64,000 nucleotides of DNA from Vallitalea okinawensis (lineage in GTDB: Bacteria > Bacillota > Clostridia > Lachnospirales > PQDH01): assembly GCF_002964605.1 (NCBI RefSeq), contig NZ_PQDH01000005.1, positions 289,764 to 353,763 on the forward strand, read 5' to 3'. Shown piece after piece: positions 8,883 to 17,547 of this stretch. The stretch's first letter is position 1. Every line of letters begins with the position of its first letter. The translations under genes and the position numbers were made by a program. Under the pieces are notes generated by a model, which searched no databases, had not been told where the DNA came from, and was given only the letters and a program-made list of their open reading frames with translations.

Positions 8883-10292
8883 TTATTCGGGTTTAATATT
8901 AAAATACGCTAGAGCGTTATTATAACTGATGTTTCTAATCATATTCCCTAATAACTTCATGTCCTTAGGAAATTCCCCTTGATCAACCCATCCCCCAATC
9001 AAGTTACATAAGATTCTTCTAAAATATTCATGTCTTGTATAGGATAAGAAACTTCTGGAGTCAGTAAGCATACCAACAAAACGGCTAAGAAGTCCTAAAT
9101 TAGCTAAAGCTGTCATCTGCCTGATCATGCCATCCTTTTGATCATTAAACCACCAACCAGATCCGAACTGTATTTTACCTGGGACACCTTCCCCTTGATA
9201 GCAACCTATTAAGCTACCAATGACTTCATTATCTCTTGGATTAAGGGGGTAGAGTATGGTTTTAGGTAGTTGACCATCATACTCAAGAACATCTAATAAC
9301 TTAGCTAAAGGCTCCGCAATAAGCTGGTCACCGATAGTGTCAAACCCTGTATCAGGTCCTAGAATATTGAACTTACGGCTATTATTATTTCTTTGACAGC
9401 CAATATGTAATTGCATAGCCCAGCCTCGTTTAGCATATTCTTTTCCACAGAATGTCAAGATTTTAGTTTTATATTTTTCTACTTCTTTTTTGGTAAGTTC
9501 AGAACCGTTTAATGCCTTTTTCAAAATGAGATCCACTTCCACGTCTGTTCCTTCACAGAATGTTGGTGGTTCTAAAGCATGGTCTGACAGACGACACCCT
9601 ATTTCATGGAAATAGTCGATACGCTCTTCCATTGCTTTTAATAAATCTGTTAATCCATTAATCTGCACATCAGCTACTGCAGCAAGTTTCTCTATCCAAG
9701 CTTTGAAACCATCTTTTTCGATGTTAATACCCTTATCTGGTCTGAAGGTGGGAAGGACTTTTGTACTAAAGTTTGCATCATCTCTGATTATTTTATGATA
9801 TTCTAAGGTATCTGTGGGATCATCGGTGGTGCAGATAACTTTTACAAGGGATTTTTCAATCAATTGTCTCGCTGTAAAGTTTCCATCATTTAGCAAAGCA
9901 TTGCATTGTTCCCATATAGCGTCTGCTGTCTTACTACTCAAAGGTGTATCAATACCAAAATAGCGCTGTAATTCTAAATGAGTCCAATGGTATAATGGAT
10001 TACCAATACAGTTTTCTATTGTTTCTGCCCACTTCATAAATTTCTCTTTATCTGAGGCATCACCTGTTATGTATTTCTCTTCTACACCGTTGCTTCTCAT
10101 GGCTCTCCACTTATAATGGTCACCACCTAACCAGACCTCTGTTATGTTTTTATAGCTTTTGTTATGAGCTATTTCTCCAGGACTTAAATGGCAATGATAA
10201 TCATAAATTGGCATTTCCTTGGCGTACTCATGAAAAAGTTCTCTTGCTGTTTCAGACTCTAGTAGGAAATTCTCATCCATAAATTGTTTCAT
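8883..10292 (-). CDS. uxaC: Glucuronate isomerase
   Basis: This 469-residue enzyme isomerises D-glucuronate to D-fructuronate (and galacturonate to tagaturonate). It carries the family signatures MPIYDYHCHLSP, EVWLGGDHYKWRAMR, ICTTDDPTDTLEYH, LSDHALEPP and QLHIGCQRNNN. I chose the ATG at 10292 because AAAGGAGG lies 7 bp before it; the upstream in-frame start at 10313 would place the ribosome site inside the coding region and overlaps the operator. It is the first gene of the operon, under a LacI-family operator. Confidence 0.95.
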   Translation of the reverse strand: MKQFMDENFLLESETARELFHEYAKEMPIYDYHCHLSPGEIAHNKSYKNITEVWLGGDHYKWRAMRSNGVEEKYITGDASDKEKFMKWAETIENCIGNPLYHWTHLELQRYFGIDTPLSSKTADAIWEQCNALLNDGNFTARQLIEKSLVKVICTTDDPTDTLEYHKIIRDDANFSTKVLPTFRPDKGINIEKDGFKAWIEKLAAVADVQINGLTDLLKAMEERIDYFHEIGCRLSDHALEPPTFCEGTDVEVDLILKKALNGSELTKKEVEKYKTKILTFCGKEYAKRGWAMQLHIGCQRNNNSRKFNILGPDTGFDTIGDQLIAEPLAKLLDVLEYDGQLPKTILYPLNPRDNEVIGSLIGCYQGEGVPGKIQFGSGWWFNDQKDGMIRQMTALANLGLLSRFVGMLTDSRSFLSYTRHEYFRRILCNLIGGWVDQGEFPKDMKLLGNMIRNISYNNALAYFNIKPE

Positions 10293-10306
10293 ACTGCATC
10301 CTCCTT

Positions 10307-10320
10307 TGCACACGTGTACA
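10307..10320. promoter_or_regulatory. LacI-family operator upstream of uxaC
   Basis: TGCACACGTGTACA is a near-perfect CG-centred palindrome just before the uxaC ribosome site. A close match (TGCACACGTTTACA) overlaps the regulator's own promoter at 11453-11466. The likely ligand is the LacI-type protein encoded between the two sites; CcpA is an alternative, since the sequence is cre-like but mismatches its consensus. Confidence 0.7.
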
Positions 10321-10375
10321 TCTTTATTGTAATATTAGGAATGATTTCTACCATTCCCTCTTATTTAACGTAACT

Positions 10376-11389
10376 TTATATTCTATTATATTGCTTAACG
10401 GAGCCTCTATCAATTAATTTTGTTCGAATATACTTTATTTCTTTTCCAACCTCTTCTCCCTTGACTAAAACCATTAAGCGATTTGCTCCTATTTTACTGA
10501 CTTCTTCAACAGGTCGCTGAATAGCTGTTAATGGCGGAAAAGAATACTCTCCAATCTTGCTATCTTCGAAACTAATGATTGAAAAGTGTTCTGGTACTTT
10601 CATACCAGCTTCATAGATAGCTTTAATAGCGCCTAAAGCCATATCATCATTTGAACAAAAAATAGCTGTAGGTTTCTCCTTTAAATCTAATAGGGTTTTC
10701 ATTCCATCGTAACCACTGTTTGCACTGAAATCTCCTTGAATCATATAACAGTCTTCAGGTTTCATTTGATGACTTCTGAATGATTGATAATAACCTTCTA
10801 ATCTCTCAGTTGCCATAGCAAATTTTTCTCTACCTTTGATGATCGCTATGTGCTGATGTCCTTTAGCAAACAATGCATTAATCGCCATTTCAACACCAAT
10901 TCGATCATCTGATAAATAACAACTGATATCACCAAAATCAATCGCTCGATTAAGTACAACCACTGGAATCTCTTGATCGATCACCGCTTGAATAAAATCA
11001 TCATCAGCTTTACTTTGACTCATAACTATGATACCATCAAAGTTTTTCTTACTTATTTGATTGATAGGACATTCATCTATCCCTTTAACCACCAAGTTAT
11101 ACTCTGAATCAATTTGACCACTAATTCCTTTAACAACTTCATGAAAAAAGTGAGCAGATGTTCCAATATTTAGAGTAGAGAAAAATAATCCTATATTATA
11201 CGATTTGGCTAACTTAAGACTTTTAGCATTATAATTGGGGGTATAATTATGTTCTTCTGCTATCTCTTTAATGCGTTTCTTTGTTTCATCATTAATTAAT
11301 GGACTATCATTAAGCGCTCTAGAAACTGTTGCATGGGACACATTCGCTAGCTTCGCAATGTCCTTTATGGTTATACTCAACTTCTTCAC
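10376..11389 (-). CDS. LacI-family regulator of glucuronate genes
   Basis: This 337-residue repressor has the LacI DNA-binding domain at residues 6-50 (TIKDIAKLANVSHATVSRALND, hinge NYTPNYNAKSLK). A periplasmic-binding-protein-like effector domain follows (FDGIIVMSQS, PTAIFCSNDDMALGAIKA, SIISFEDSKIGEYSFPPLTAI). It lies immediately upstream of uxaC on the same strand. Its own promoter is overlapped by the same operator found before uxaC, so it probably represses the uxaC operon and itself. The inducer is likely a hexuronate intermediate (inference). Confidence 0.88.
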   Translation of the reverse strand: MKKLSITIKDIAKLANVSHATVSRALNDSPLINDETKKRIKEIAEEHNYTPNYNAKSLKLAKSYNIGLFFSTLNIGTSAHFFHEVVKGISGQIDSEYNLVVKGIDECPINQISKKNFDGIIVMSQSKADDDFIQAVIDQEIPVVVLNRAIDFGDISCYLSDDRIGVEMAINALFAKGHQHIAIIKGREKFAMATERLEGYYQSFRSHQMKPEDCYMIQGDFSANSGYDGMKTLLDLKEKPTAIFCSNDDMALGAIKAIYEAGMKVPEHFSIISFEDSKIGEYSFPPLTAIQRPVEEVSKIGANRLMVLVKGEEVGKEIKYIRTKLIDRGSVKQYNRI

Positions 11390-11438
11390 CTACCGTATTT
11401 ATGGTACATAGCATTTAAATTTGCTTCATTACAATTGC

Positions 11439-11467
11439 ATTATAGCACGCTTTGCACACGTTTACAA
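11439..11467 (-). promoter_or_regulatory. Promoter of the LacI-type regulator with overlapping operator
   Basis: On the minus strand -35 TTGTAA, a 17-base spacer and -10 TATAAT form a near-consensus SigA promoter. The operator TGCACACGTTTACA (11453-11466) covers the -35 box and part of the spacer, which predicts autorepression. Confidence 0.8.
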
Positions 11468-11491
11468 TAATCTTTTTCTGGAATTTAGGTT

Positions 11492-11531
11492 AAAAAAATG
11501 ACCAGTAAGTGCTTATAAGAACTTACTGGCC
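11492..11531 (-). terminator. Terminator of the chemoreceptor fusion gene
   Basis: On the minus strand GGCCAGTAAGT pairs with ACTTACTGGTC and is followed by ATTTTTTT. Confidence 0.9.
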
Positions 11532-11546
11532 ACCAACCATATTACC

Positions 11547-13646
11547 TTATTTAAAACGCTTGATGAATACATCTATATTACTTGCATTAATCTCAAAGGT
11601 TCCTGTATCCATGTACTTATCAACAGATTTACCATTAATGGCATCAGATAAAGCTTTAATTGACTTTTCTCCCCATACAAATGGTCTTTGACTGATACAA
11701 CTATCAATTAAACCTGATTTGACTTCATCTCTAAGACTCTTTATGAAATCAATGGTTACAATCTTATAATTAGCTCCATACTTTTCTTTGTAACGGCAAT
11801 AGTGAATAGCCCAATCAATATTGGTACTATAAAATAGCTCAAGATCTGGGTGCTTTCTTAAGATACCTTCAATAATGCTATCTGCTTCTGCTTCAGTAGG
11901 GTTCGCAGGTATTGAAACAGTTTCCAATTGAATATTAGGGTAACCTTTAACTCCATCAGCAAAACCTTGTCCTCGTTGCTCAATACATTCAATATGTACA
12001 TCGTTCCATTTTCCCATAACAACTGTTCCCTTTTTACCTAGCATCTTAGTGACCACTTCTGCTGCAGCTTTACCAGCATTAATGCCATTGGTCTCGTAAA
12101 GACCTAAACTATTGATACCATCTAATTGGGAATTAATAAAGATCAGTTTAGTTCCGCTGTTACTAATCTGATTCAATAATTCTTTGATCTTTGGATTATC
12201 TACTGGGCTAATAGCTACACCATCATACTCCTCTGCTAAAACATTCTTCAGAAAATTAACTTGATTAGCTACACAATGTTGACGGTCACCTGCTTCAAAT
12301 ATATCAACTTCTACATTATAGACTTTGGCTGTCGAATGAGCAGTAGTTTTAAGTGGGTCCCAAAATTCATTAGTACTGTCCAAAATAATAGCAAATTTTT
12401 TCTTATTAGAAGCTGCTCTTGCTACTTTGATATCTCTTGAATTCTCCTCAATTTTATCAATATTGAGTTGGAGATTATTGGTTAGGTCTTTTAGTGCATC
12501 AATGGAGTTATGTTGAGACATAACAAGGGATGCTAATTCCTCAGTTGTTGCTGCTGATTCTTGTGTCACTGACGCAATCGTCTCAATGGAGGATGCCAAA
12601 ACATCTTGACTTTTATAAAAGAGATTAAAGTTTTCTCCAAATTGATTTTGCTGCTGTATAAACATACCTGTGAAATTGCTGATATTATCAAAGCTATCTG
12701 CCGCTTGATTAACAGATGTATTTTGCTTACTAAATATAGCTTCTGATTGATCTAAAGTACCTTTTATTTCAGTCAAGCTAGTTGCAATATTGGTAATTAA
12801 ATCATTAATATTGGCACTGGATTCACGACTATCCTGAGAAAGCTTTCTAATTTCTTCTGCAACCACTGCAAATGATCGACCTACTTCGCCTGCTCTTGCA
12901 GCCTCTATACTTGCATTAAGAGCTAATAAACTTGTTTGATCAGATATACCATACATGATTTCTGTAATCTTGGTTATGTTTGATGCTAAATCAACAAGGT
13001 TATTAACTTGCTGAATAATACCTTCAATGACTTCATATAACTCTTCATTATTTGTTTTCAGTTCTTGAATATTACCATTTCCAATAGTGCAAATGTCATT
13101 TAGCTTAGTTGTCTCATTAATCAGATTAATTGACATTTCATTCATCTCTTCTGATTTTTTACTTAACTCTTCTGACAACTGGGCACACGTTTCAACTTCA
13201 CCAGCTTGTGATATAGCTCCTTTAGCAATACCATCTGAAATCTCAGAGATAGATGCAGCGTTATCAGAAACTGAATCAATTGAACTTATTAAACTCTCAC
13301 TAACCACTGTCATATCGTTTATGCTGGTAAAAAGTTTCTTAAAGTAGTCTCTAATTTCTTTGTAAAAACCAAATAACCCACCTTGTTCTTCATGTCCTTG
13401 GTCATCCATAACCTCATCCATGAAGTCCCAATTATTAAGCTTTTCCACGAATTTTGACAAAAATCCATCTTTCTTATCTCCCATACCTTTTGAAAAAATA
13501 AACGGCATGATGACTGCAAAAATAACGACACCTATGTATACTAAGAAAGGAACATTTGGTAATAATAATTCCAAACCAGTTAATATTAATACTGGTAAAA
13601 GAGATACAACATAAAAAGCGATAAATATCTTCCTTAATTGACCCAC
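11547..13646 (-). CDS. Methyl-accepting chemotaxis domain fused to a sugar-binding-protein-like domain
   Basis: This 699-residue protein has two N-terminal transmembrane helices (about 7-28 and 32-52) with almost no loop between them. Next come a short acidic linker and an MCP signalling domain (about 100-400) with the tip [30 protein letters not shown] motif at 235-258. From about 417 to 690 there is a type I periplasmic-binding-protein fold ([53 protein letters not shown]). The topology places this binding domain in the cytoplasm, where it could sense an imported sugar or metabolite and signal to CheA. The start is GTG, preceded by GAGGAGG. Its neighbour is the glucuronate regulon, so a hexuronate ligand is plausible but unproven. 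Confidence 0.85.
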   Translation of the reverse strand: MGQLRKIFIAFYVVSLLPVLILTGLELLLPNVPFLVYIGVVIFAVIMPFIFSKGMGDKKDGFLSKFVEKLNNWDFMDEVMDDQGHEEQGGLFGFYKEIRDYFKKLFTSINDMTVVSESLISSIDSVSDNAASISEISDGIAKGAISQAGEVETCAQLSEELSKKSEEMNEMSINLINETTKLNDICTIGNGNIQELKTNNEELYEVIEGIIQQVNNLVDLASNITKITEIMYGISDQTSLLALNASIEAARAGEVGRSFAVVAEEIRKLSQDSRESSANINDLITNIATSLTEIKGTLDQSEAIFSKQNTSVNQAADSFDNISNFTGMFIQQQNQFGENFNLFYKSQDVLASSIETIASVTQESAATTEELASLVMSQHNSIDALKDLTNNLQLNIDKIEENSRDIKVARAASNKKKFAIILDSTNEFWDPLKTTAHSTAKVYNVEVDIFEAGDRQHCVANQVNFLKNVLAEEYDGVAISPVDNPKIKELLNQISNSGTKLIFINSQLDGINSLGLYETNGINAGKAAAEVVTKMLGKKGTVVMGKWNDVHIECIEQRGQGFADGVKGYPNIQLETVSIPANPTEAEADSIIEGILRKHPDLELFYSTNIDWAIHYCRYKEKYGANYKIVTIDFIKSLRDEVKSGLIDSCISQRPFVWGEKSIKALSDAINGKSVDKYMDTGTFEINASNIDVFIKRFK

Positions 13647-13777
13647 AGCAAAACCTCCTCTATAGTATATTCATCTTTTTAGACAAAACTATAACATTAC
13701 TACTATTATACTAAATAATACAAATAAATAAAATAAAATATTAGCAAAATTTACAAAAAATTTATTTATTCAGAATA

Positions 13778-13836
13778 GAGTAGCTAGGCTACGTCTTCCT
13801 TTGGAAGTATTAATAGAATTATATAACTTTCCTATA
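13778..13836 (+). repeat. Interspersed two-hairpin element, copy b (decayed)
   Basis: The first hairpin is intact as GTAGC-TAG-GCTAC at 13780-13792, a third stem sequence for the family. The downstream AACTTTCCTATA resembles the distal arm of the second hairpin. Confidence 0.45.
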
Positions 13837-13842
13837 AGATGA

Positions 13843-13870
13843 GAAAAAGGATGACATGAAAGCCATCCTT
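13843..13870 (-). terminator. Terminator of the Asp/Asn-rich protein gene
   Basis: On the minus strand AAGGATGGC-TTTCAT-GTCATCCTT is followed by TTTC, 22 bp after the stop codon. Confidence 0.8.
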
Positions 13871-13891
13871 GTCCTAAATTAATACATTAGA

Positions 13892-14266
13892 TTAATCGTC
13901 ATATTCGTCGTATTCGTCATCCTCTTCTTCAAATTCTTCTTCGTCTACTTCATCTTCTTCGTCTTCATCTTCGTAATCTTCATACTCAAACTCATAGTCA
14001 TAGTCATCATCATAGCCATGACCATGATCATGATCATGTTTCTTAAAAATGAAAATAGGCTTTACAACTACATAGTTAACATTCTTAGTAAGGTCTACAT
14101 TCTTATCGCTTACTTTATTAGCTGCATAGTTATCATTATCGTTGTCGTTCCAGTTGTCATTCCAGTTATCATTATCATTATCGTTCCAATTGAAGTTTCT
14201 ATTTTTTATCTTTTTCTCATCTTTCTTACGACGGTGCTTTTTACAATCGCAATAATATTTTTTCAT
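13892..14266 (-). CDS. Asp/Asn-rich low-complexity protein
   Basis: This 124-residue protein is not recognised. A basic, Cys-containing N-terminus (MKKYYCDCKKHRRKK) is followed by a WNDNDNDN repeat block (27-46). A short beta-like segment (NVNYVVVKPIFIFKK) comes next, then a His/Asp patch (HDHDHGHGYDDD) and a long Asp/Glu/Tyr tail. The His/Asp-rich parts could bind metal ions. There is no signal peptide, and a SigK-like promoter lies upstream, so a spore-coat-type role is plausible. It has its own terminator. Confidence 0.65.
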   Translation of the reverse strand: MKKYYCDCKKHRRKKDEKKIKNRNFNWNDNDNDNWNDNWNDNDNDNYAANKVSDKNVDLTKNVNYVVVKPIFIFKKHDHDHGHGYDDDYDYEFEYEDYEDEDEEDEVDEEEFEEEDDEYDEYDD

Positions 14267-14331
14267 ATTTTCACTCCTTAATTATTATATAATTTGGCAT
14301 TATACTCCATCAATAGAGGACATGCCTAATA

Positions 14332-14359
14332 TATATTATGTTAGAGCGAGGCGAAGAGT
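14332..14359 (-). promoter_or_regulatory. SigK-like promoter of the Asp/Asn-rich gene
   Basis: AC-N17-CATAATATA on the minus strand, 66 bp before the start at 14266. The -10 is an exact match to CATAnnnTA. Confidence 0.5.
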
Positions 14360-14371
14360 TCCCATAATGAC

Positions 14372-14392
14372 AAAAAGACCCTGCAAGGGTCT
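14372..14392 (-). terminator. Terminator of the phosphodiesterase gene
   Basis: On the minus strand AGACCC-TTGCA-GGGTCT is followed by TTTTTG directly after the stop codon. Confidence 0.85.
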
Positions 14393-14394
14393 AT

Positions 14395-14943
14395 TTATGA
14401 TGGCAACATAACTTGTCTAATGCAATTACCATCAAAATCTTTTACTTTAAATTCATTTTGCTCTAACACACCATATGAATGAGGGTTTTCTTCCTTGGGT
14501 AATGTGATTGACCCTGGATTGAAAATATAATTGTCTCCAAATGCTTCTGCCACTGGAATATGGGTATGTCCATGGACTAATATATCCCCTTTACTAATGT
14601 TAGGTAATTGTTGGCGATTGAATAAATGTCCATGTGTAGCAAAAATTCTTCTTCCATTATAAAAAAGGATCGCATAGTCAGCCATAATAGGAAACTCAAT
14701 AACCATTTGATCTACTTCACTATCACAATTACCTCTAACTGCTATGATTTTATCTTTATAAGCATTGAGCTTAGTAATAACAGCTTTAGGATCATAACCT
14801 TCTGGTATAGGATTACGTGGTCCATGATACAACGCATCTCCCAGTAATACAATATAGTCTGCTTGCTCTTCCTCAAATTTCTCTAAAGCTTTTTCCAACC
14901 ATATTATCGATCCATGAATATCGGACATAAAAAATAATTTCAT
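14395..14943 (-). CDS. yfcE: YfcE/MJ0936-family metallophosphodiesterase
   Basis: This 182-residue cytoplasmic phosphodiesterase has all calcineurin-like metal motifs: MSDIHGS, LLGDALYHGPRN, VRGNCDSEVD, FATHGHLF and VHGHTHIP. It ends with the NPGSITLPKE motif typical of YfcE. The family hydrolyses phosphodiesters in a Mn-dependent way; the natural substrate is not settled. Length is normal for the family. It is monocistronic with its own terminator. Confidence 0.92.
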   Translation of the reverse strand: MKLFFMSDIHGSIIWLEKALEKFEEEQADYIVLLGDALYHGPRNPIPEGYDPKAVITKLNAYKDKIIAVRGNCDSEVDQMVIEFPIMADYAILFYNGRRIFATHGHLFNRQQLPNISKGDILVHGHTHIPVAEAFGDNYIFNPGSITLPKEENPHSYGVLEQNEFKVKDFDGNCIRQVMLPS

Positions 14944-15010
14944 AAATGCTAACCTCCTAGTATATAGTGAGCTTAATTGCGTTTAATAAACAATTTACTC
15001 CTATTATAAC

Positions 15011-15116
15011 ACAAGAAAAGTGACAACGTCACGTTTCAAGTATGTGCAAGAAAAGTACGATCCCTTGCTTGATCATTAAGTGTACCGGAATAAGTTTTTC
15101 TGGAAGGAAGAAAAGG
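15011..15116 (+). repeat. Interspersed two-hairpin element, copy c
   Basis: The copy opens with ACAAGAAAAGTGACAACGTCACGTTTC, giving the hairpin GTGAC-AAC-GTCAC (15020-15032). AAGAAAAGTACGATCCCTTGC follows, and the distal arm GAAGAAAAGGG follows an insertion. It starts just beyond the 3' end of the glycosyltransferase gene. Confidence 0.65.
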
Positions 15117-15118
15117 GA

Positions 15119-17380
15119 CTAGATAAGCCCCTTACTTCTGAAAATTTCTCTATTTGCTTTTATACGTTTATCATCGGGTTGATATTCTGCAGCTTTCTCA
15201 TTATAAATGAAAGCCTTATTATAATCCCCTTTTTCAAAATAGCATAAAGATAATTGCAGTAATGGGTTAAAAGTACTGTGCTTATCCTGAGTAAATAGGC
15301 TAGGATTATATGGAGGTTGACATCTTGTTGCTAAACTATACCAAAATATGGCATCATCGTATTTTTCTTCTTTATGAAATGTTGAACCTATTAAATAAGA
15401 CTCTTCTGCTCTAGGCTGTGACACTTGAAATGCCTTAAAACAACTTAATCGACACATCTCATAATCCTCAATAAAAAAGTAACACATAGCAATTCTTCTG
15501 CAGGTAGCTATATATTTATCACTATCTTCCTTTATTTGATTCATATTTTCACCATAGTACTTGATAGCATCTAAAAATAAGCCGTGGTTATATAATTGAT
15601 CAGCTAAATAATGTAGATTTGATGTTTTTCTTAATTGTTTCAATTCCTGACCTGGTAATATTATCTTTCCATTAACTATTTTCTCTGCTAATGCTACAAC
15701 ATTATTAATAAAATAAGTCTCAACTGAATACCTTTCTTTTATATTGATGGTTTCTATGATCTCACTTACTCTATCAATCTCACCTAGCTTTAGTAGTACA
15801 ATGGTATAGAGTAGGTATAGATCTGTACAAGCTTCCCATTGCTCTAATCCCTCTTCAAGGAGAATCTTTGCTTCTCTGTATAGCTCAGAACGAATAAGAT
15901 AATAGGTAGTTAAGCGGTAATGATTAATTCTCTCTGATTCATCTCCACTATAACATCCACTATAACTCTCAACTAAATCAAAAGAATCTAATTCCTTATG
16001 GAAAATAGTATCCAAAGGCGTATGACCCTCCCCTTTAGCAAATACATAGCAATAGCAACAGTCTTCATTATCGGATTCATTTTTTTCAGCTCCAACTTGC
16101 CAAACCCCAATGGATACGCCATCGATATCATATAGTCTGATCAAATAGATTCTTGAAGCTTCTGATGAGAGTACCATCTTAATAAATTTGATGTAATCAC
16201 TCTTATGAAAAAAATCACTAACCTCAGTCATCATATTCCACTCATCAAGGTTATTATAATAATGAAGCTTGTATTTACCAATAGATTGGTAAAAGCGGAC
16301 TAATTGATCTGTTGTAGCCGTATACTTAAACAACTTAATTGTCTGTAAAGCATTCGCAATCATATGATGTTTCTCATGATCATTTTTAAGTAGATAAATA
16401 ATCTTCTCGGCTAGAATCTCCGGACAATGAGGGGGGACAATTAAAGCGTTATTTGTATCTACGACATATTCTTTAATTCCAAGATTCTCTACAGTAATCA
16501 CAGGACATCCGCAAGCCATGGCTTCAATAACTGGTAGTGAAAAGGATTCATATTTAGATCCAGATATAAATATTTCTGCATTTCGATAAAGATCAGCTAT
16601 AGTTTCTTGATCAGGCGCTATAAATACTTGCGATACATGATTTAGTAAATCTTGATCCTTAATCTCTGGGGTGATCCAATACAATTTCAAATCTTGATAT
16701 TCATGCTTCACCATTTCATAGGCAGCTATGATTTCTCTAATTCCTTTATAATAAATGCCATCAGAACCCATCATTAAAAGATAGTGTTGATTTCTATTGT
16801 AGGGAGAGGCTTTTCTACAAAATTGTTCATCATCAATAGCATTATGTATTACTTCAGCCTTTTTATCAAACAAACTATGGATTTCCCTAGCTAATTGCTT
16901 TGATACTGTCAAAATAAAAGGAGCCAGTTGAATCTGCTGATTAATAGCTTCCTTCACTTCTTTGCTATAGTTATTATAGTTGTATATATGAATACCACCT
17001 TGTTCAAAATAAACAACAGGTGCAATACCTGTTTGAATGCAGTTGCCAATATGCTTATAGCAGGTGGCTACAATAATATCACAATCAGGTATACATTTAG
17101 ACAGTTTCATCATCACGGGAGCTTGAATATAATGAACGTTAACGGGATACCAAGTAGGCTTTGGATAATGCGCTACAATACTGACATCAAATCCTTCATC
17201 ACTTAAAATATTAGCATGCTGAAAGATAATTTTGGCAACACCACATACAGTAGTCTTATCCATAACAAAAACTAAGCGTAGTTTCTTTTGCCTCTTCTGA
17301 TTATAATAGACCTCTTGTTTCTTGAAAAATGATTTATATAGAATATCCTTATAGCTATTCGTCAATAACTCCTTAATCAT
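15119..17380 (-). CDS. GT4-type glycosyltransferase with C-terminal TPR region
   Basis: This protein of about 753 residues has a GT-B glycosyltransferase (roughly 25-385) with donor-site motifs ISGSKYESFSLPVIEAMACGCPVI and VPPHCPEILAEKI. A middle segment of unclear fold (about 390-480) precedes a tetratricopeptide-like helical region (RLTTYYLIRSELYREAKILL onward) to the end. No signal peptide or membrane helix is seen, so it acts in the cytoplasm, probably on a nucleotide sugar and a protein or polysaccharide acceptor. I chose the ATG at 17380, six bases after GAGGG; the ATG at 17386 abuts the ribosome site. It follows rfbB on the same strand. Confidence 0.82.
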   Translation of the reverse strand: MIKELLTNSYKDILYKSFFKKQEVYYNQKRQKKLRLVFVMDKTTVCGVAKIIFQHANILSDEGFDVSIVAHYPKPTWYPVNVHYIQAPVMMKLSKCIPDCDIIVATCYKHIGNCIQTGIAPVVYFEQGGIHIYNYNNYSKEVKEAINQQIQLAPFILTVSKQLAREIHSLFDKKAEVIHNAIDDEQFCRKASPYNRNQHYLLMMGSDGIYYKGIREIIAAYEMVKHEYQDLKLYWITPEIKDQDLLNHVSQVFIAPDQETIADLYRNAEIFISGSKYESFSLPVIEAMACGCPVITVENLGIKEYVVDTNNALIVPPHCPEILAEKIIYLLKNDHEKHHMIANALQTIKLFKYTATTDQLVRFYQSIGKYKLHYYNNLDEWNMMTEVSDFFHKSDYIKFIKMVLSSEASRIYLIRLYDIDGVSIGVWQVGAEKNESDNEDCCYCYVFAKGEGHTPLDTIFHKELDSFDLVESYSGCYSGDESERINHYRLTTYYLIRSELYREAKILLEEGLEQWEACTDLYLLYTIVLLKLGEIDRVSEIIETINIKERYSVETYFINNVVALAEKIVNGKIILPGQELKQLRKTSNLHYLADQLYNHGLFLDAIKYYGENMNQIKEDSDKYIATCRRIAMCYFFIEDYEMCRLSCFKAFQVSQPRAEESYLIGSTFHKEEKYDDAIFWYSLATRCQPPYNPSLFTQDKHSTFNPLLQLSLCYFEKGDYNKAFIYNEKAAEYQPDDKRIKANREIFRSKGLI

Positions 17381-17514
17381 TTCCATCCCTCTTATCTGCT
17401 AAGATATTGAACCTGTCATTTAACACTGTGTTATTGTCAAGTTCAATACTAGTGCTTCTATAAATCATTTTATGCTTTTGACAACCTCTCTGATAGCCTT
17501 ATTTTTCACAAATC

Positions 17515-17541
17515 AAAACCCCATGATTTCATTCACGGGGT
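17515..17541 (-). terminator. Terminator of rfbB
   Basis: On the minus strand CCCCGTGA-ATGAAA-TCATGGGG is followed by TTTTG, 7 bp after the stop codon. Confidence 0.88.
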
Positions 17542-17547
17542 CTATAA

